A stretch of 64,000 bases of DNA from Methanothrix sp. (GTDB lineage: Archaea > Halobacteriota > Methanosarcinia > Methanotrichales > Methanotrichaceae). The notes beneath the pieces are model-generated. The model saw only the letters and a list, made by a program, of their open reading frames with translations, ran no database searches and had not been told where the DNA came from. A program made the translations under genes and the position numbers. Positions within the stretch are counted from its first letter, which is position 1. Each line of letters opens with the position of its first letter. Where the stretch lies: positions 18,657-82,656 of the forward strand of contig NZ_JASFYM010000009.1 of the NCBI RefSeq assembly GCF_030055635.1. Direction: 5' to 3'. Below are positions 56,232-64,000 of the stretch, one piece after another.

Positions 56232-56265
56232 ATTGTAAACGTTTATCTCAGTTTCGGTTTACAAT
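56232..56265 (-). promoter_or_regulatory. Candidate operator, 9-bp inverted repeat, upstream of the symporter gene
   Basis: ATTGTAAAC (56232-56240) and GTTTACAAT (56257-56265) are perfect inverted copies 16 bases apart. The left arm is also part of the palindrome TAAACGTTTA. On the minus strand one arm overlaps the TATA-like TTTATTG and the other the expected start of transcription, as for a repressor site. Confidence 0.55.
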
Positions 56266-56453
56266 AAACGGACGAACCAAAACAGGATATGTCATCGAGA
56301 GATCAAATCCGCTGGGTGGAGCGGGAGGCAATCCCAGATCATGAGGATGCTGACGCGTTCTCAGTACGTAACTAAAAAGAGATGCCGTGCATCAGACCGC
56401 AAAGATCTGCATGCAAAGCTAGGCATCTATGATAAACTTCGCCGAATACGCTC

Positions 56454-56762
56454 TCAGAGGCTTATCTGACTTGCGCTGAACCCTTTTTTAATTAGCAGGT
56501 CTTTGATCCTGCCGATGTGATTGCCCTGGAGCTCGATGACGCCGTCCTTCACAGTCCCACCACATGCAAGCTTCGATTTGAGATAGGTGCAGAGATCCTG
56601 CAGATCGATCTCATGTGGATCTATGCCCTGGATGGCTGTGACCTCCTTGCCGTATCTTCTTTTGTGGATTTTGACGACGATCCTCTGCTGCTCCTTGGCC
56701 ACCTCTTCACATATGCAGAGCTCCTTGGGAAGACCGCAGACCGTGCACATCTCTGAGCTCAT
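56454..56762 (-). CDS. Translation initiation factor aIF1 (SUI1)
   Basis: Protein of 102 residues. N-terminal [13 protein letters not shown] is the zinc-binding addition found in archaeal aIF1, followed by [20 protein letters not shown] and [20 protein letters not shown], the SUI1 core that monitors start-codon pairing in the ribosomal P site. It stands alone with its promoter in the A+T-rich spacer to the right. All core positions are present. Confidence 0.95.
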   Translation of the reverse strand: MSSEMCTVCGLPKELCICEEVAKEQQRIVVKIHKRRYGKEVTAIQGIDPHEIDLQDLCTYLKSKLACGGTVKDGVIELQGNHIGRIKDLLIKKGFSASQISL

Positions 56763-56964
56763 CTTTTTGCAGGTACCTCCATAAAATCCAATGTATATCC
56801 GTAGGATTTGCTATTAAAATCTGGTGGTGTTCCAGAGGGAGATGTTCGGAAGAGGAGCGGGAGCCAGAAATCCGGATTTACTGCCTTTGCGTGTCGGAGA
56901 CGCTTGATCCATGTTCTGACACGTCAATAGAAAAGCAAATATAGTTTAAATAAAAATTAAGAGA

Positions 56965-57615
56965 TCATGTTTTATTCAGCATCCCGATCACAGACATTTC
57001 GCCTCGCGTCATAGTAGCGACGGAGGGCGTGGCTGGATAGATTATCTCCATTTCGTTGTTTGTCTCATTTGCCTCGATCACGCCCCACTCGTAACCGAAA
57101 GCATCTGGATCCAGATTGTAGTCCACCATGGCCTTAATTCTCCAGCGCGTTCCGGGCTGTGGAGGTGCATTGATTGGATTGGGCCCGAGCAGCAACAGCC
57201 CCGTGTAGCTTTTTTCTGCACTGACTCTTGTGCCGCTCTGCATGCCATGAACCAAGATTCCACCACGCTCTGGCATGGTCTCGGTTCCTGGCCCTGCGAA
57301 ATCAAAGCCGTATACGTTTCCATCCAGAGCCCACCCCTCAGCTCCCACGTTGAAATCCTGGCTGGTGGCGGCGCCAAGGTTGGCAATGGTTATCTCCAGC
57401 GGTATCAGCACTATTTTACCACCATAGAATATCACCGGATCGCTTGTTACCCTTACAGACTTCACCACAAGATCCGGTTTCTGTGCCTGAAATATAACAG
57501 AGTCAGACGGCTTTATTACCTCTTTTGCCTGCGTTGTCTTAACATCTGCCCCAAAAGCAGTTGTTAATACAAGAAGCATGCAGAGGCAAATCGACAAAAG
57601 CAGCTTTTTATGCAT
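56965..57615 (-). CDS. Secreted protein, CARDB-like beta-sandwich
   Basis: About 216 residues from ATG 57615 (MHKKLLLSICLCMLLVLTTAFG, a signal peptide); an earlier in-frame ATG sits in the operator region. The mature part KPDLVVKSVRVTSDPVIFYGG and ITIANLGAATSQDFNVGAEG matches the start of CARDB-type extracellular adhesion modules, and DANETNNEME-like text at the end (VIEANETNNEMEIIYP) fits the same fold. It is probably a cell-surface or extracellular structural protein. Its promoter carries a striking palindrome. Confidence 0.65.
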   Translation of the reverse strand: MHKKLLLSICLCMLLVLTTAFGADVKTTQAKEVIKPSDSVIFQAQKPDLVVKSVRVTSDPVIFYGGKIVLIPLEITIANLGAATSQDFNVGAEGWALDGNVYGFDFAGPGTETMPERGGILVHGMQSGTRVSAEKSYTGLLLLGPNPINAPPQPGTRWRIKAMVDYNLDPDAFGYEWGVIEANETNNEMEIIYPATPSVATMTRGEMSVIGMLNKT

Positions 57616-57636
57616 TTTCCCACGCTCTACACCCAT

Positions 57637-57660
57637 AATCATGCAAATTTTTGCATGATT
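57637..57660 (-). promoter_or_regulatory. Candidate operator, 11-bp palindrome, upstream of the CARDB-like gene
   Basis: AATCATGCAAA (57637-57647) and TTTGCATGATT (57650-57660) are perfect inverted copies separated by two bases. The TATA-like TATATA at 57664-57669 places the transcription start near 57640, inside the palindrome, which suits repression by a dimeric regulator. Confidence 0.6.
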
Positions 57661-57893
57661 TGGTATATACTCTCAGTCGATAATATATATTATTAACAGT
57701 CAATATCGAACTTTACTCAGAGGATTCCTAAAACCCACCCGACCTGCCATTTTGACATAAAATTTCTTTAATAAAAGTATTCAGTAACATGCAAAGACCT
57801 TGAAAAGAATGTATATAGGAATTCACTGGCATCAGTACAAAATACGCTGTATACAACTGCGGAGGAAGCAAGACCGGTAACACTGAACCTGAT

Positions 57894-58937
57894 CTACCTT
57901 TTTCTATCACATCTCCTGAGGATCTGTCTGATCGAGAATATCGCAATCAGTCCGGTCAGAACTGATGCGGACGGGCTGCTCTTGCTTGGAGTGCTCTCAT
58001 TCGATACTCTCCGGACGACGGGCTCTGCCTCTATCACGCTCTCCCGAAGATCCACCACGGCTCCGCTGCTGTTCAGGAGCATCACCTTGAGATGGTAGAT
58101 GCCCGGATCGAGCGTTCTGTTCCACGAGATCTCCACGGTCTCATCATCGCCCTCAAGCAGCACCGGTGTTCTCTTCTCGACAACCTCCACCTCTGTACCG
58201 TTGTACAGAACAAACCTGAGGCTTCCACGGAATGGCACTCTCGATGTGCCGAGAACCGTCGCGGATGCGCCCATCTCATCCTCGTATGTCTCGGTGATCC
58301 TGGCGTTCTCCAGAGCGACGAACCTGTTCATGAATGCGCGCGTCTGGCCTGTGGTGAGCTCGACCATCTTCGCCCTGCCTGTGTACGTCTCTCCAGCATT
58401 CAGCAGCACAGGCCACTTCCACTCCACGAGCGTGGGCACGCCTCTCCCGCCGGCGATCTTCACGGATCTGTCCCGGTAGACGTAAACAGCTTTGTTTCCT
58501 GATATGAGCATGTAATAGATATCGACAATCGCAGGATCCGCTGCGTATATGACCATATGTATGCCGGAGGAGTCTGCCAGGAAGTCCCTGACGTCGAATC
58601 TGACAGGGACCTCCCCTCCGTGGTAGAAGCTGTAGCATCTCCTCCCCAGGACGGTTCCATTTCTTGTCACACTGGCACATGCCGCATATGCCCCCTCATC
58701 CGGATCGCTCAGGTTCCAGCTTATCATCAGAGTGCCGGGAGCATCCAGTGGAAGCACACGGCTGCTCAGGATAACACCGGAGCGCATGAGATCTGCCTGC
58801 AGATAGCATCCAGAGGTATCTCCTGATACGGTCACATCACATGAATCGATACTGGAGAAGATATCATCAACCTGCTGCGATATTGCAGGCCCCTGGATGA
58901 AGAGCAGAACTGAGAGGAGCGCGAGCAAAGATCTCAT
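57894..58937 (-). CDS. Secreted protein with C-terminal membrane-anchor-like tail
   Basis: About 347 residues from ATG 58937, with GGAGAT upstream; the longer frame up to 59036 adds no signal. A signal peptide (MRSLLALLSVLLFIQGPAIS) is followed by beta-rich extracellular sequence with several N-x-S/T sites and scattered cysteines. The end, SKSSPSASVLTGLIAIF then SIRQILRRCDRKR, is a Ser/Pro linker, a hydrophobic helix and a basic tail. That is the layout of archaeal sortase-type or simple C-terminal anchors. I see no enzyme motif. The neighbouring secreted gene suggests a shared surface role. Confidence 0.65.
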   Translation of the reverse strand: MRSLLALLSVLLFIQGPAISQQVDDIFSSIDSCDVTVSGDTSGCYLQADLMRSGVILSSRVLPLDAPGTLMISWNLSDPDEGAYAACASVTRNGTVLGRRCYSFYHGGEVPVRFDVRDFLADSSGIHMVIYAADPAIVDIYYMLISGNKAVYVYRDRSVKIAGGRGVPTLVEWKWPVLLNAGETYTGRAKMVELTTGQTRAFMNRFVALENARITETYEDEMGASATVLGTSRVPFRGSLRFVLYNGTEVEVVEKRTPVLLEGDDETVEISWNRTLDPGIYHLKVMLLNSSGAVVDLRESVIEAEPVVRRVSNESTPSKSSPSASVLTGLIAIFSIRQILRRCDRKR

Positions 58938-59149
58938 ATCGCAGATCTCCAGGGAGCACCTCTGTTTTATAGCTGTCGCATCGAGCATCCAACTGATAAA
59001 AGATACGCCCTGCTGCTCACAGGAGATCGATTCCAACCCAGATCATCGATAACTTACGGGCATGATCCATCAATATGGCTTAAAATGATTCCACTAACGA
59101 TCCAAAAAATGCTGTGCAATAAGCTTCTCTGCTGTTCTCTGTGTTAATA

Positions 59150-60106
59150 CTACTGGCAGTGATCTCTGTACCTGCATACCCCCATTTCAGAGCATTTTCC
59201 AGGATCCCTCTCGTAGAATATCATGTCCTGGATACAGTCCCTTTCCTCAACAAACCACTGCCTGAGCTCGTCGCTCAGGATGAAGAAGTCCCTCTCGATG
59301 TGAGGCGTGGGGTGGCCCTTTGGAAAGCTGAGGTAAATGGTGCAGCCTATGTTTATCGGAACCTCGTAGAGGCTCTCATATACCAGCGCGTATCCGGTCG
59401 CGGAGAGCCTGTGGAAGTCCCTCCTCTGGCCGGTCTTCAGGTCGCAGACCATCATCCCTCCCATGTTTATAGCATCCGCGCTCAGATTGCTGCTCAGACC
59501 GAGATATCTGCCATCCAGCTTGTGTTCCACAACAAATGGAAGAGCATGGTTTACCAGCGAGTCCTCGCTTATATAGCGGTACTTTCCGAGGTAGGTGTAT
59601 ATCGCAGAGACTATTCTCGAGACCTCGAAGGACCAGAGCTTTCTCAGGTTCTCGATAATCTCCCCGAGAGCATCTGTTACGCCAGAAGATAACATCTGCT
59701 TCTCCGCTTCTTCGATCGCCTTTGGCAATCGTTCCATCAGAACCTGAGCGAGAGATGTGCAGACTCCCAGACCCTGTGAGTAGATCAACCTCTTTGCAGC
59801 AGGGAAAAGCTCGGCAATGGCCTTGTGGTATATCCGCCCAGCGACCATCTCCTCACTTGGAGGAACATCAACCCTCATCACATGTCTCAGGAAGGCGTCC
59901 CTCCTGGTCTCGCAGTACTTATCCGCAACCTCCCAGACCGGCAGGATGATATCGTGGGGTGGTGAGAGCTCTGACCTGTACCAGCTCCAGCCCCTCAGCT
60001 CCTCTGCTACACCTCTATCCCGGGCCGCAGGTATGAGCTTTTTCAGAAGATACTTCCGCTCTTCGTCAGAGAAAGAAATACATCTGATTCCCACCTCTAC
60101 ACGCAT
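59150..60106 (-). CDS. csa1: CRISPR-associated protein Csa1 (Cas4-like, subtype I-A)
   Basis: About 318 residues from ATG 60106, which overlaps the cas4 end by ten bases; GTG 60094 is an alternative. The core (SFSDEERKYLLKKLIPAARD, and RGWSWYRSELSPPHDIILPVWEVADKYCETRRD) matches the Csa1/Cas4a family, with the PD-(D/E)xK part seen at VVEHKLDGRYLGLSSN and VCDLKTGQRRDFHRL. C-terminal cysteines (CSEMGVCRYRDHC) with C85-type upstream cysteines can hold an Fe-S cluster. The family works with Cas1, Cas2 and Cas4 in spacer acquisition. It is the last gene of the minus-strand adaptation operon. Confidence 0.88.
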   Translation of the reverse strand: MRVEVGIRCISFSDEERKYLLKKLIPAARDRGVAEELRGWSWYRSELSPPHDIILPVWEVADKYCETRRDAFLRHVMRVDVPPSEEMVAGRIYHKAIAELFPAAKRLIYSQGLGVCTSLAQVLMERLPKAIEEAEKQMLSSGVTDALGEIIENLRKLWSFEVSRIVSAIYTYLGKYRYISEDSLVNHALPFVVEHKLDGRYLGLSSNLSADAINMGGMMVCDLKTGQRRDFHRLSATGYALVYESLYEVPINIGCTIYLSFPKGHPTPHIERDFFILSDELRQWFVEERDCIQDMIFYERDPGKCSEMGVCRYRDHCQ

Positions 60107-60681
60107 TCGCAGTAGCGCCTGTACTCGCAGTCTGTGCATCTGGATGGATTTCTGGTGCATGTTGGTTCTGTTTCGCTCTCAACAATACTCCTGATCTCCG
60201 CGATCATTTTCATGGTCCTGCGCCGCAGCTCATCTGTGATATCTATCCGGACGTTCAGCCGCTCCCTGCTGTAGTGGATAAATCCCCGGCGCACAGTGGC
60301 CAGGAAGCAGTCCTCGACGAGAAGCGCGTATGCGGCCAGCTGATACTTATGGTTCAGATATGCTGCGCCTTTATTCGAGTATCCGAATTTGTAGTCCACG
60401 GGTATGAACTCCCTATCGGTCTTCACAAGATAGTCGAGAACGCCACGCAGACCGAGCGACTGGCTCACCAGCTCCACCCTGAAGAGCTTCTCTGCACTGT
60501 CCAGCTCCTGGTCGTAGAATACCGCACCCTTCCTCCGTTTCTCTCTGGCTGTGATTGATTCGTGTGCCTCCCTGCCCGAATCCAGCTTTTGATCTGGCGG
60601 CTTCGGCACGTGAAGAACGTGATCGAAGTATATTATCTTCGGGCAGTAAAGGTACTGCTTTACATCGCTCACGGTTATCAT
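60097..60681 (-). CDS. cas4: CRISPR-associated exonuclease Cas4
   Basis: Protein of 194 residues. It starts MITVSDVKQYLYCPKIIYFD with the first Fe-S cysteine, continues with the nuclease core GVLDYLVKTDREFIPVDYKFG (PD-(D/E)xK), and ends RCTDCEYRRYCECV with the remaining cluster cysteines. Cas4 trims and orients prespacers, selecting those next to a PAM. The gene lies 10 bases behind cas2 and overlaps csa1. All motifs are intact. Confidence 0.95.
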   Translation of the reverse strand: MITVSDVKQYLYCPKIIYFDHVLHVPKPPDQKLDSGREAHESITAREKRRKGAVFYDQELDSAEKLFRVELVSQSLGLRGVLDYLVKTDREFIPVDYKFGYSNKGAAYLNHKYQLAAYALLVEDCFLATVRRGFIHYSRERLNVRIDITDELRRRTMKMIAEIRSIVESETEPTCTRNPSRCTDCEYRRYCECV

Positions 60682-60691
60682 ATGCTGCCAT

Positions 60692-60970
60692 CTAAATAAT
60701 TCTCACATTCTCCTCCTCGATCTCGTACAGCTCTCCGATGCTCTCCCTCATGCCGAAGCACCTGGAGCACATCGGATACAGCTGTATATTTCCCTCCTCG
60801 CCCCTCATCAGCCTCTCGAGGCGGAGTCGCAGCTTATCTCTGGTGTTGTGGTTGAGAAAGCCGTAGAAAGCGCTCTTCTGTATCCGCATGCAGCCGTACT
60901 CCATCAGAACCCTGGCAACTCTTGATCTTAGAAGATCATCGCTGATATCGTAAATTATGATCGTGTCCAT
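60692..60970 (-). CDS. cas2: CRISPR-associated endoribonuclease Cas2
   Basis: About 92 residues from ATG 60970 (MDTIIIYDISDDLLRSRVA); ATG 60979 is equally possible and would overlap cas1. The ferredoxin-like fold begins with the beta strand and Asp of IIIYDISDD, followed by GCMRIQKSAFYGFL. With Cas1 it forms the integrase complex, Cas2 acting as the dimeric bridge. The operon order is cas1-cas2-cas4-csa1. Confidence 0.95.
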   Translation of the reverse strand: MDTIIIYDISDDLLRSRVARVLMEYGCMRIQKSAFYGFLNHNTRDKLRLRLERLMRGEEGNIQLYPMCSRCFGMRESIGELYEIEEENVRII

Positions 60971-60972
60971 GA

Positions 60973-61986
60973 TCACCATCTCGGTGTGAATGGTTCGTAG
61001 CGCGGTCGCTCCCCTCTCAGGAATGTGGCCACGGAGGACGCCTGTGAGCGTATGATGTTCCTGAGAAGCTGGCCCCTCTCCTGGTACTGTATCCGCTCAT
61101 CCAGCCGGTTGTAGAATGCGGATGATGCGATCCTCATGCCCTCCTTTGTCATCCTGCAATCCTCCTGGAAATGATCACGAGACATTGTACGGGCGAGGGA
61201 GACGACGACGCGATCCACGACCAGCGGCCTGAACTCCTCCATCATATCGTAGACGAGCTTTTCCTGTCCCGAGCGATCCGCGTGCAGGAATCCTGCATAC
61301 GGATCGAGGCCCGCATAGAGCGCCGCTGCCCACACCTCCTGCTCCAGTACATAGTAGCCGAAGTTCAGGAGAGAGTTTACAGGGTCTCCGGCTGCTGGAT
61401 ACCTCCTGCCCGGGAAGCCCCAGGCGTCGGGGATGAGCTTGGACCAGGTGCGCCAGTAGATCTCGCTGGCGTTGCCCTCCATCCCCATTATCAGGTCACG
61501 TGCATCATCGAGCCTGCCCCTAACAGAATCCAGCTGTGGTATGATCGCCTCGATCTGGCTTGAGCTGTCTCGGAACTCCTGCCAAAGATCCATCCTCTCG
61601 TTCTTCCACTTCTTCGCAAAGCTTTTCAGAAGAGATGCCTGGTTCTTCAGCTTTCCGCGTATGAATGCCTTGGCGAGCTCAAGACCTCGTTCGTTTTCGT
61701 ATGCACGGTACTGCTCCCGTCTTGTCCTGACCGTGCCGCCCATGGTCGCGGGTATGAGACGAGCAAGGGGTTTTCCGTAGTAGCTGGCGAAGACGATCTC
61801 CACTCCAAGCTCATTGGCCATCTCTATGGCGTCTGATGAAACTGATATCCCTGATCCGAGCACAAGGATCTGATCGACCTTACGTGCAGGTATGAGGATA
61901 TCAGGCTCGTCCCTGCGGAGCACCCGGAACTGCTCGCCGGTCTTCCCCAGAAACGTGCCACGATCTGAGAGGATTATGCGGGGCAT
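60973..61986 (-). CDS. cas1: CRISPR-associated integrase Cas1
   Basis: About 337 residues from ATG 61986. The metal-binding residues are visible in MEGNASEIYWRTW (Glu), GFLHADRSGQEKLVYDMMEEFRPLV (His and Glu). It opens RIILSDRGTFLGKTGEQFRV, the N-terminal beta domain. Cas1 integrates new spacers next to the leader; the leader and array lie immediately upstream in the opposite direction. An AATTATAATAG-like box near 62010-62020 could be its promoter, giving a short leader on the mRNA. Confidence 0.96.
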   Translation of the reverse strand: MPRIILSDRGTFLGKTGEQFRVLRRDEPDILIPARKVDQILVLGSGISVSSDAIEMANELGVEIVFASYYGKPLARLIPATMGGTVRTRREQYRAYENERGLELAKAFIRGKLKNQASLLKSFAKKWKNERMDLWQEFRDSSSQIEAIIPQLDSVRGRLDDARDLIMGMEGNASEIYWRTWSKLIPDAWGFPGRRYPAAGDPVNSLLNFGYYVLEQEVWAAALYAGLDPYAGFLHADRSGQEKLVYDMMEEFRPLVVDRVVVSLARTMSRDHFQEDCRMTKEGMRIASSAFYNRLDERIQYQERGQLLRNIIRSQASSVATFLRGERPRYEPFTPRW

Positions 61987-62240
61987 CAATGATAAATTGG
62001 TGGTGCTATTATAATTAATTTTCGTTTAATTGAGGGGGTCTCCTCAAGCGGGTAAAAGCAAAGAGCTTGAGCGGATCGCAATGCTCCAAAACCGGTTCAT
62101 CTAAAAAGATAGCACTACTCACAAGGCTGCCTTCGCCAGAGTTTATATACCCACTTACATCCGAGCACCTGGCGAAAACCCGCCTCAATTCAGACCTGTC
62201 TGGCAAAAGATTTATGTAAAATATACGCCTCAGATAGGCT
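61987..62240 (+). promoter_or_regulatory. CRISPR leader region
   Basis: A 254-base A+T-biased stretch between cas1 and the first repeat. It contains the TATA-like GAGTTTATATACCC near 62142-62154 and GTAAAATATACG near 62215-62226, either of which could start the pre-crRNA toward the array. It also shares the divergent promoter of the cas operon. The array's decayed repeats lie at the far end, which fits this side being the leader. Confidence 0.65.
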
Positions 62241-63765
62241 GTTGCAAGGCGAATCCCGAGGAAAAGGGAACTGAAAGTGAGAAGGGGCGCGACGCCGCGG
62301 GTTTCCAGGCTACGGTTGCAAGGCGAATCCCGAGGAAAAGGGAACTGAAAGCTGTACCAGGCGATGATCTCCAGCGGGCTGAAGCAGGTAAGTTGCAAGG
62401 CGAATCCCGAGGAAAAGGGAACTGAAAGGAACACTCTTTGCCAGTGCAGCCTGCAGAAACACCAGAGTTGCAAGGCGAATCCCGAGGAAAAGGGAACTGA
62501 AAGAATCTTCTGCTGCTGTTTTGCTGCCTCGACCGTGTGTTGCAAGGCGAATCCCGAGGAAAAGGGAACTGAAAGGAAAGATCCGATTTCGGGCTCCAGC
62601 CCGATGACACAATTCGAGTTGCAAGGCGAATCCCGAGGAAAAGGGAACTGAAAGATTGACAGACCGTTCAGCTTCGGGACGATGTATGCTGTTGCAAGGC
62701 GAATCCCGAGGAAAAGGGAACTGAAAGAAACACATCATTTTCACAAATATTACAATGATAGTAATGTTGCAAGGCGAATCCCGAGGAAAAGGGAACTGAA
62801 AGCAATTATATTGAGGCAGTTATCGCATATTATATATGTGTTGCAAGGCGAATCCCGAGGAAAAGGGAACTGAAAGCATATGCAGTGAAATTATTAACAC
62901 AGATGACGCATTTGGTTGCAAGGCGAATCCCGAGGAAAAGGGAACTGAAAGTCCTATCTATCATACAGTGGTATAGGTACTTACATGGCTGTTGCAAGGC
63001 GAATCCCGAGGAAAAGGGAACTGAAAGGCTCATACCCTGGGGGCGTCCACATAAGTGGACACCCGTTGCAAGGCGAATCCCGAGGAAAAGGGAACTGAAA
63101 GCCAATTTCTGCTCCTAGTTTCAACGAAGTTTCAGCGTGTTGCAAGGCGAATCCCGAGGAAAAGGGAACTGAAAGGAGATCAGAGCCAGGCTGGAGACGC
63201 TCAGGAAGCAGAGTTGCAAGGCGAATCCCGAGGAAAAGGGAACTGAAAGGAATTGCTTGATATGCTCGCATACACATATAGTGTTGTGAGGTTGCAAGGC
63301 GAATCCCGAGGAAAAGGGAACTGAAAGTCGTTTTCGACCACTACCTCCTTGTGATCTGCGCGAGTTGCAAGGCGAATCCCGAGGAAAAGGGAACTGAAAG
63401 TCCTCCAGGACATACGGAGGGATTGCAGCATCCGAGTTGCAAGGCGAATCCCGAGGAAAAGGGAACTGAAAGTCCTCCAGGACATACGGAGGGATTGCAG
63501 CATCCGAGTTGCAAGGCGAATCCCGAGGAAAAGGGAACTGAAAGGAAAAGTTTGCACGTAGGTGGTTCTATGATCTCGATCGTTGCAAGGCGAATCCCGA
63601 GGAAAAGGGAACTGAAAGACCCGCTGTCTCCCTTTCTGCGGTTGGTGGTTTGATGTTGCAAGGCGAATCCCGAGGAAAAGGGAACTGAAAGGCGGGAACA
63701 GACTTGTACGAGAAGCTGGCGTACACACGTTGCAAGGCGAATCCCGAGGAAAAGGGAACTGCAGA
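62241..63765 (+). CRISPR. CRISPR array, 21 repeats of 37 bp, 20 spacers
   Basis: The repeat begins GTTGCAAGGC and ends GGGAACTGAAAG. Repeat starts: 62241, 62315, 62392, 62467, 62539, 62618, 62691, 62766, 62840, 62915, 62991, 63065, 63139, 63213, 63291, 63364, 63436, 63508, 63582, 63655 and 63729. Twenty are identical over their length; the last has a changed 3' end. Spacers are 35 to 42 bases. The spacers at 63401-63435 and 63473-63507 are identical, showing duplication of a 72-base unit. The spacer at 63028-63064 contains a self-complementary GTCCAC/GTGGAC pair. The A-rich 3' end of the repeat fits archaeal type I/III arrays transcribed on this strand. Confidence 0.98.
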
Positions 63766-63783
63766 GGATCTGTTCTCGAAAGG

Positions 63784-63789
63784 TATATA
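63784..63789 (+). promoter_or_regulatory. Possible TATA box for the cmr genes
   Basis: TATATA within AAAGGTATATACAG, inside the last, unusual spacer segment. Transcription would begin near 63812, about 70 bases before cmr1. Confidence 0.35.
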
Positions 63790-63808
63790 CAGTTGTATGA
63801 GGGAGAAC

Positions 63809-63836
63809 GTTGCAAAAAGATTCCAATGAGGAGGGA
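63809..63836 (+). repeat. Decayed repeat beyond the end of the array
   Basis: GTTGCAA followed by AAAGATTCC and a GAGGAGGGA block keeps the repeat's first seven bases and pieces of its middle, 80 bases after the last counted repeat. It is a further degraded distal unit. Confidence 0.5.
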
Positions 63837-63858
63837 GGCTGGCAGGCCTGCAGTGTGA

Positions 63859-64000
<142 letters not shown>

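Overview
The window reads as the chromosome of a methanogenic archaeon, most likely an aceticlastic Methanosarcinales member close to Methanothrix (Methanosaeta). Clearly archaeal genes include a CDC48/VAT ATPase, aIF5B, aIF1, a PAC2 proteasome chaperone, DUF473, a dihydropteroate synthase-like protein typical of methanogens, pyrB/pyrI, AMP phosphorylase and ribose-1,5-bisphosphate isomerase. Promoters have archaeal TATA boxes and the tRNAs do not encode CCA. Several genes have a bacterial flavour (mutS, mutL, xseA, ATP-citrate lyase). The genus is an inference; no 16S or mcr gene is present.

Layout. 1-3.7 kb: partial UPF0280 gene, dodecin, a candidate structured RNA, two small envelope proteins and pstS. 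3.7-8.6 kb: mutS-mutL-udg repair operon. 8.8-13.8 kb: a secreted protein, ATP-citrate lyase (aclB-aclA), a methyltransferase-like gene and tRNA-Pro. 14.1-15.4 kb: a TPR protein and a DUF166 protein. 15.5-22.8 kb: DNA methylase (DUF1156), DUF3800 protein and HEPN-DUF499 ATPase, a putative anti-phage cluster. 22.8-29.4 kb: a more A+T-rich stretch with transposon relics, AMP phosphorylase, an Na/Pi transporter and an SNF transporter. 29.4-34.1 kb: a large SNF2/DUF3883 helicase (probable fourth defence component) overlapping xseA. 34.4-43.3 kb: amino-acid, riboflavin and nucleotide genes (aminotransferases, ribH, pyrE, purA), aIF5B, ribose-1,5-bisphosphate isomerase and a flavodoxin. 43.6-47.3 kb: surface and glycosylation operon. 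47.5-49 kb: tRNA-Gln and pyrB-pyrI. 49.4-54.8 kb: CDC48, PAC2, DUF473 and the DHPS-like protein. 54.9-59 kb: a solute symporter, aIF1 and secreted proteins. 59.1-64 kb: CRISPR-Cas, with csa1-cas4-cas2-cas1 on the minus strand, a leader, a 21-repeat array and the start of cmr1.

How the genes fit together. AMP phosphorylase and ribose-1,5-bisphosphate isomerase are two of the three enzymes of the archaeal AMP pathway; form III RuBisCO would lie elsewhere. CDC48 and the PAC2 protein are neighbours and both end in a hydrophobic-Tyr-X tail, which suggests a shared proteasome context. The two defence blocks, the DUF1156/DUF499/helicase set and CRISPR-Cas, are separate. The most interesting elements are the split HEPN-DUF499/DUF3800/DUF1156/helicase system, the ATP-citrate lyase in a methanogen background, a structured intergenic RNA candidate, and a family of short dispersed repeats seen at several intergenic sites.
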